NCBI GenBank assembly: GCA_965370955.1
Contig: CBDUWP010000084.1
Location: forward strand, 1 to 5,892
Length of the DNA stretch: 5,892 nt
Direction of reading: 5' to 3'
Source: CBDUWP01 sp965370955
GTDB taxonomy: Bacteria > Planctomycetota > Phycisphaerae > Sedimentisphaerales > Anaerobacaceae
The notes beneath the pieces are model-generated. The model worked only from the letters and a program-made list of their open reading frames with translations, did no database searches and had not been told where the DNA came from. Position numbers and translations under genes: made by a program. Positions 4,838 to 5,892 of this stretch are shown here, one piece after another (position 1 is the stretch's first letter; every line of letters starts with the position of its first letter).

Positions 4838-5892
4838 TTACAGGCTTGCTGCGATAGCCGCCTGTCCCGCCGAGATTGCCGCATCATTACATGGCAGGTC
4901 GCTCAATAGTACATTAAAATCGTTTTTCTTCAACAAATTAATCATCAGTTGATAAAGATAACGATTGCAGAAAACTCCTCCGCTTAGGGCTACATTTTTA
5001 AGACTGGTCGCTTGATTTGCTATAAGAGCTGTTTTGAGCAGGCTTTGGGCAATGGTGTTATGGAATTTAGCACTGATTATGGCGGGGCTAATGCCATGTT
5101 TTACGTCAGAGACCAGCTGTAAAATCATGTCATCAAAGACTATTTGATGCGGGCCTAACGCGTTTTCTTTAATGGTGAATTGGTAATATTCATCGCAATC
5201 TGGCTGAATTATAGCTTCCAGAGCCATGGGCAGTTGAGCTTCAAAATTATTACAATTGCCTAATCCAATCGCAACTGCCACAGCGTCAAAAACTCTGCCT
5301 AAACTAGATGTTTGGACTGTGTTTATGTTTTTATCGATTTGGCTGTTTATGATATTTAGCTTATCTTTATTTGGCTCGATTTTGTCAAGCAGCCATCTGT
5401 AATCGGCTAGTTTGAAATTGTCGGCGGCAGCGGTCTTTAGTAATCCTAAAAGTGGCCTGATAGCTTGTTTGGCACCCTGATTGCCGCCAGCTAGTGGGAA
5501 ATATTTTAGATGAGCAAATCTGTCGAATTCCATCAAATCACAAACCAAACACTCACAACCCCAAATGGCCGAATCAGTTCCAAAGCCCGTGCCATCGCAA
5601 ACTAAACCGATCACTTTTTCTTTAAGTTGATGTTGAGCCAATATCGACCCGATGTGAGCCCAGTGATGTTGTATTGCAATTGTTTTTTTATTTTTGAAGC
5701 TTGCCGCAAATCCGCTACAAAGATAGCCCGGATGCAGATCGCAGGCAATGATATCCGGCTCAAAATCGAACAGCTTTTGCATATGAGTTATTGAGTTTCG
5801 GTAATGTTTGAAAACGTCTGAATTTTCCAGATTGCCGATGTGTTCACTGCATATAATTTGATTATTTTTGCAAAAGGCAAAAGTGTTTTTTA
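4838..5892 (-). CDS. hypF: Carbamoyltransferase HypF (partial, N-terminus off right edge)
   Basis: HypF uses carbamoyl phosphate and ATP to make carbamoyl-adenylate and transfers the carbamoyl group to the C-terminal Cys of HypE, the first step to the cyanide ligands. The frame stays open to the right edge; an internal Met at 5782 is not the start, because upstream codons read KNTFAFCKNN and SEHIGNLEN, typical of HypF. About 350 residues are visible, covering the Kae1/TsaD-like carbamoyltransferase half. Counting from the first whole codon: DLHPGYL (51-57), the metal site QHHWAH (74-79, keeping HxxxH), DGTGFGTD (99-106), GRVFDAVA (198-205), FHNTIA (276-281), LSGGVFCNR (302-310) and NDAAISAGQ (335-343). 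Family members are about 750 residues, so the acylphosphatase, zinc-finger and YrdC-like domains lie beyond the edge. The usual WGGE segment reads WGCECLVCD here, unusually Cys-rich. The gene ends 125 nt before hypC and is the most upstream visible operon gene. Confidence 0.96.
   Translation of the reverse strand, partial: KNTFAFCKNNQIICSEHIGNLENSDVFKHYRNSITHMQKLFDFEPDIIACDLHPGYLCSGFAASFKNKKTIAIQHHWAHIGSILAQHQLKEKVIGLVCDGTGFGTDSAIWGCECLVCDLMEFDRFAHLKYFPLAGGNQGAKQAIRPLLGLLKTAAADNFKLADYRWLLDKIEPNKDKLNIINSQIDKNINTVQTSSLGRVFDAVAVAIGLGNCNNFEAQLPMALEAIIQPDCDEYYQFTIKENALGPHQIVFDDMILQLVSDVKHGISPAIISAKFHNTIAQSLLKTALIANQATSLKNVALSGGVFCNRYLYQLMINLLKKNDFNVLLSDLPCNDAAISAGQAAIAASL

Noticed and set aside
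5780..5782. Internal ATG as the start of a short HypF-like protein
   Set aside because: The frame continues open to the right edge with HypF-like residues (KNTF, HIGNLEN), so the Met is internal to a gene cut by the window edge.

Overview
The window is AT-rich bacterial DNA with tightly packed genes, Shine-Dalgarno-type ribosome sites and the standard code. It comes from an organism that makes a [NiFe] hydrogenase, so most likely an anaerobe or facultative anaerobe with hydrogen metabolism. No marker fixes the taxon. The NadD protein reminds me loosely of Phycisphaerae-type planctomycete proteins, but that is only an impression and should not be treated as an assignment.

Layout: (1) 1-180, minus strand: the N-terminal 60 residues of a lysine/alanine/valine repeat protein resembling bacterial histone-H1-like proteins, cut by the left edge. 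(2) 181-712: a 532-base, very AT-rich divergent intergenic region with a good minus-strand promoter, a weak plus-strand promoter candidate and two long imperfect A/T-flanked inverted repeats, but no convincing gene. (3) 713-1327, plus strand: nadD, the adenylyltransferase of NAD synthesis. (4) 1350-5892, minus strand: a compact hydrogenase maturation operon read right to left as hypF (partial, cut by the right edge), hypC, hypD, hypE, hypA and hypB. Junctions from hypC to hypB are 0, 1, 0 and about 5 nt. The only loose junction is hypF-hypC (125 nt), which holds a small hairpin and a 19-codon ORF that looks like the decayed N-terminus of a hydrogenase maturation protease.

How the genes work together: HypF and HypE convert carbamoyl phosphate to a cyanide ligand carried as thiocyanate on the C-terminal Cys of HypE. 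HypC and HypD assemble Fe(CN)2(CO). HypA and HypB then insert nickel into the hydrogenase large subunit. All six core proteins keep their signature residues where visible, so the pathway looks functional. The hydrogenase structural genes and an intact maturation protease are not in this window.

The hyp genes and nadD lie on opposite strands and show opposite third-codon-position skews (A/C-rich versus T/G-rich), consistent with the plus strand being the replication leading strand. I see no CRISPR array, insertion sequence, tRNA, rRNA or recognisable riboswitch, and I do not see a clearly new system. The region is mainly a well-conserved maturation operon, with a few oddities worth checking.
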